Source: Mesonia profundi (GTDB lineage Bacteria > Bacteroidota > Bacteroidia > Flavobacteriales > Flavobacteriaceae). Taken from it: DNA of 64,000 nucleotides. Below the pieces are notes generated by a model. The model ran no database searches. It was given only the letters and a program-made list of their open reading frames with translations, and was not told where the DNA came from. Positions 62,760-64,000 of this stretch are shown piece after piece (within the stretch, counting starts at the first letter, position 1; the number at the start of each line of letters is the position of its first letter). The stretch lies in the NCBI RefSeq assembly GCF_031085155.1, contig NZ_JAVHUL010000009.1:36107-100106 (forward strand), written 5' to 3'. The position numbers were made by a program, and so were the translations under genes.

Positions 62760-62921
62760 ATGATGATTAAAAAATTACTTATTTTGAGTTTTTTGACGGT
62801 CTGCTTAAGTGGTAGCGTAGCAGCACAAACATATCCTACATCTTCCTGGGTTGATTTTACGGATACCTCTTGGTATAATGTAAGCTTCCCCAAAATTAGG
62901 ACAAATAGAAGTTATAATTAA
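62760..62921 (+). pseudogene. Truncated exported-protein gene, N-terminal fragment
   Basis: From ATG 62760 the frame encodes a standard signal peptide (MIKKLLILSFLTVCLSGSVAAQ) and then the start of a secreted protein (WVDFTDTSWYN) before turning into about 13 codons (VSFPKIRTNRSYN) and a stop at 62919. The last part, ccccaaaattaggacaaata, resembles an end of an IS3-type insertion sequence. The gene seems to have lost its 3' part by mobile DNA, the rest being absent. Confidence 0.6.
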
Positions 62922-63161
62922 TTTTAAATTTCAACCTTTTATGCGTTTTTTCAAATCGGTTTTCCCTTTTTTTTAGCTCCGCTTGTCAGTTAACGTTTAT
63001 CAGCAAAGTTTATAAATCAGAATTTGAAGTTTAAAATTATTTTTGAACTAAGAAAAGATTTTAAAGTCAGATTAATTATAGTCAATTAAAAGTCGGAAGT
63101 AAATTCCATTCCAAACATTCTTGTTCGTTTAATTCTTAGCATTTATTTCCTATAAAGAGAA

Positions 63162-63341
63162 TTAAATGGAGTAAAGTATTATACCGCCAATTATAGCTAA
63201 AGCAAGAGCTGCGTAAGTTACTTTTTTCCATTTTGATGGGATAGTTTCACTTTTATAAACTCCGTAAAGTCCAAGTGGAGGAAAAAGAATCAATAAATAG
63301 CCTACTATATATCTGTTGTACCATTTTTGTTTGGTTTCCAT
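63162..63341 (-). CDS. Small two-helix membrane protein, 59 residues
   Basis: METKQKWYNRYIVGYLLILF starts the protein, with PPLGLYGVYKSE between a first hydrophobic helix (about 12-29) and a second (43-58, TYAALALAIIGGIILYSI). Unknown; the PPLGLYGVYK loop with a following Trp/Lys turn gives it the look of small phage or stress-related membrane proteins. It is flanked by decayed mobile DNA on both sides and shows no frame damage. Confidence 0.7.
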   Translation of the reverse strand: METKQKWYNRYIVGYLLILFPPLGLYGVYKSETIPSKWKKVTYAALALAIIGGIILYSI

Positions 63342-63528
63342 TTTTTTGTATTTTAGTGTTAATTGCTGTTTAAAGTTAATTTTTTTTAAGAATTTCTTTC
63401 TAAAATCTTTAATCTATCCGTTTCTTCGTTCGCCTAAATTTACACTTAATATATCTATTCCAAATATTTTCTATTTTATATGAATTCGTTAGATAATATT
63501 TTTCGGGAGCAATTGAGGGTAACGGCAA

Positions 63529-63636
63529 GTATAAGCGTAGTGCGGGTTTTCGAAGATGAATTATTCTTATTTACCTGAGCTTTATTGCGAGACGAATGTT
63601 CTGTTTTTAGCAATGAATCCCGCATTACGCTTATAC
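63529..63636. repeat. 18-bp near-perfect inverted repeat around 72 nt
   Basis: gtataagcgtagtgcggg (63529-63546) pairs with cccgcattacgcttatac (63619-63636) with one mismatch. The intervening 72 nt hold no gene. It is just upstream of the IS1182-like fragment. Confidence 0.6.
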
Positions 63637-63691
63637 AATGTGCCTGTTGCACAAGTATTGTTAAAGGTACATTTTTTTCGTATCTTACTGT

Positions 63692-63898
63692 ATGCAAGGA
63701 AAGAAGAATTATCAAGAAAAATTATTCAGCAGTTTTCAACTAAGTGAGCGCGTCCCGTCGACCAATTTTTACCGACAGTTAAAAGAGGTGCTCCATTTAG
63801 ATTTTTTGTACAAAGCGACAGAAAGTTACTATGGTAGCAGCGGTCAATCCAGTATTGACCCCGTGGTATTTTTTAAGTTTTGGAGTGTCTACCTTTGA
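63692..63898 (+). pseudogene. IS1182-like transposase, N-terminal fragment
   Basis: The 68-residue product MQGKKNYQEKLFSSFQLSER and onward, with VPSTNFYRQLKEVLHLDFLY and SIDPVVFFK, matches the N-terminus of IS1182-group transposases (about 450-500 residues). After VFFK the frame diverges (FWSVYL) and stops at 63896-63898; the expected LMLVGYLEN continuation is missing. The remainder has been lost or replaced by the next insertion sequence. The upstream ttgcacaa-containing segment may be the old left end. Confidence 0.8.
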
Positions 63899-63942
63899 TG
63901 TGACGATTTTTTAGAGTCCATAAATATTTATAGATTTAAATT

Positions 63943-64000
63943 ATGGCAAAAAAACATGATAACGAGTTTAAGTTAATGATAGTAGAGCTATTGAAAGCTG
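63943..64000 (+). CDS. IS3-family transposase OrfA, start only
   Basis: ATG 63943, MAKKHDNEFKLMIVELLKA, then the window ends. It matches the N-terminus of IS3-type OrfA HTH proteins. It begins 45 bp after the IS1182-like fragment stops, so this element probably inserted into the older one. Confidence 0.65.
   Translation, partial: MAKKHDNEFKLMIVELLKA

Noticed and set aside
63529..63636. True integron attC site
   Set aside because: Stem shape is suggestive, but the required GTTRRRY and RYYYAAC boxes and an integrase are not seen.
63476..63747. Overlapping open frames on both strands (79 and 63 codons) upstream of the IS1182-like fragment
   Set aside because: Neither has family resemblance; both run through the inverted repeat at 63529-63636 and into the transposase frame.
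1..64000. tRNA, rRNA or prophage modules
   Set aside because: Reading the spacers on both strands showed no tRNA cloverleaf with conserved TTC arm, no rRNA segment and no phage structural genes.

Overview
The window is a chromosomal segment of a member of the Bacteroidota, most likely a marine flavobacterium (Flavobacteriaceae). This rests on AT-rich DNA, TAnnTTTG-type -7 promoter boxes, several proteins with type IX secretion (T9SS) C-terminal sorting domains, Bacteroidota-specific families (DUF4494, DUF6029-like barrel, DUF6134-like), a menaquinone gene cluster, FabV as enoyl reductase, and many short palindromic intergenic repeats of the kind flavobacterial genomes carry. No rRNA, tRNA or CRISPR array was seen. 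Genus-level identification is not possible from the sequence alone.

Layout, left to right. 1-9 kb: the 5' two thirds or so of a UvrA-like ABC ATPase, a Tat-exported Gfo/Idh/MocA (GH109-like) lipoprotein, an outer-membrane barrel, DUF4494, a MarR regulator with an EamA exporter and twin operators, a diheme cytochrome, and an XRE/HigA-like regulator broken by a small palindromic repeat. 9-19 kb: a periplasmic-propeller hybrid sensor kinase with its LuxR-type response regulator, a secreted S10 peptidase, a 50-residue Pmp3-like membrane peptide, and a giant CheB-CheR-PAS-histidine kinase fusion with a single-domain response regulator. 19-33.6 kb: housekeeping genes: acyl-CoA-binding protein, phosphatidylserine decarboxylase, CdsA, LUD protein, FtsH, RsfS, BirA, SRPBCC protein, PyrE, Nudix, M14 peptidase, a T9SS cargo, CoaD, Ddl, PASTA protein, RluD, YaaA. 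33.6-39.3 kb: a divergent cluster combining three thioredoxin-fold proteins (an Omp28-like lipoprotein, a T9SS-secreted redoxin, a periplasmic TlpA) with a T9SS protein and a large outer-membrane barrel. 39-49 kb: truncated globin, XRE regulator with membrane partner, DUF2231 protein, small lipoprotein and barrel, AIM24/TIGR00266 protein, an uncharacterised exported protein with a His/Met-rich patch, and pyruvate carboxylase. 49-62.3 kb: a UDG-superfamily protein, OmpA lipoprotein, glycosyltransferase, an HsdR-N-domain protein, HolA, the men cluster (menA, UPF0173 hydrolase, menC, CPBP protease, menE), FabV and a large PLP enzyme. 62.3-64 kb: decayed mobile DNA: a truncated exported-protein gene, an IS1182-like transposase fragment and the start of an IS3-type orfA running off the edge.

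How the genes work together: CdsA and Psd are sequential phospholipid-synthesis steps. MenA, MenC and MenE act in menaquinone synthesis. PASTA-RluD and menC-CPBP are tightly packed co-transcribed groups. The two sensor systems (8983-12846 and 14788-19083) each pair a kinase-type protein with a response regulator.

The most interesting non-genic signal is a layered population of small repeats: a TTCCGC(GRA)AGCG iterated motif inside and between genes, a 28-29 nt hairpin inserted at the same point of a second repeat family in two places, and a 20-21 nt palindrome that has landed in a regulator gene and introduced an in-frame stop.
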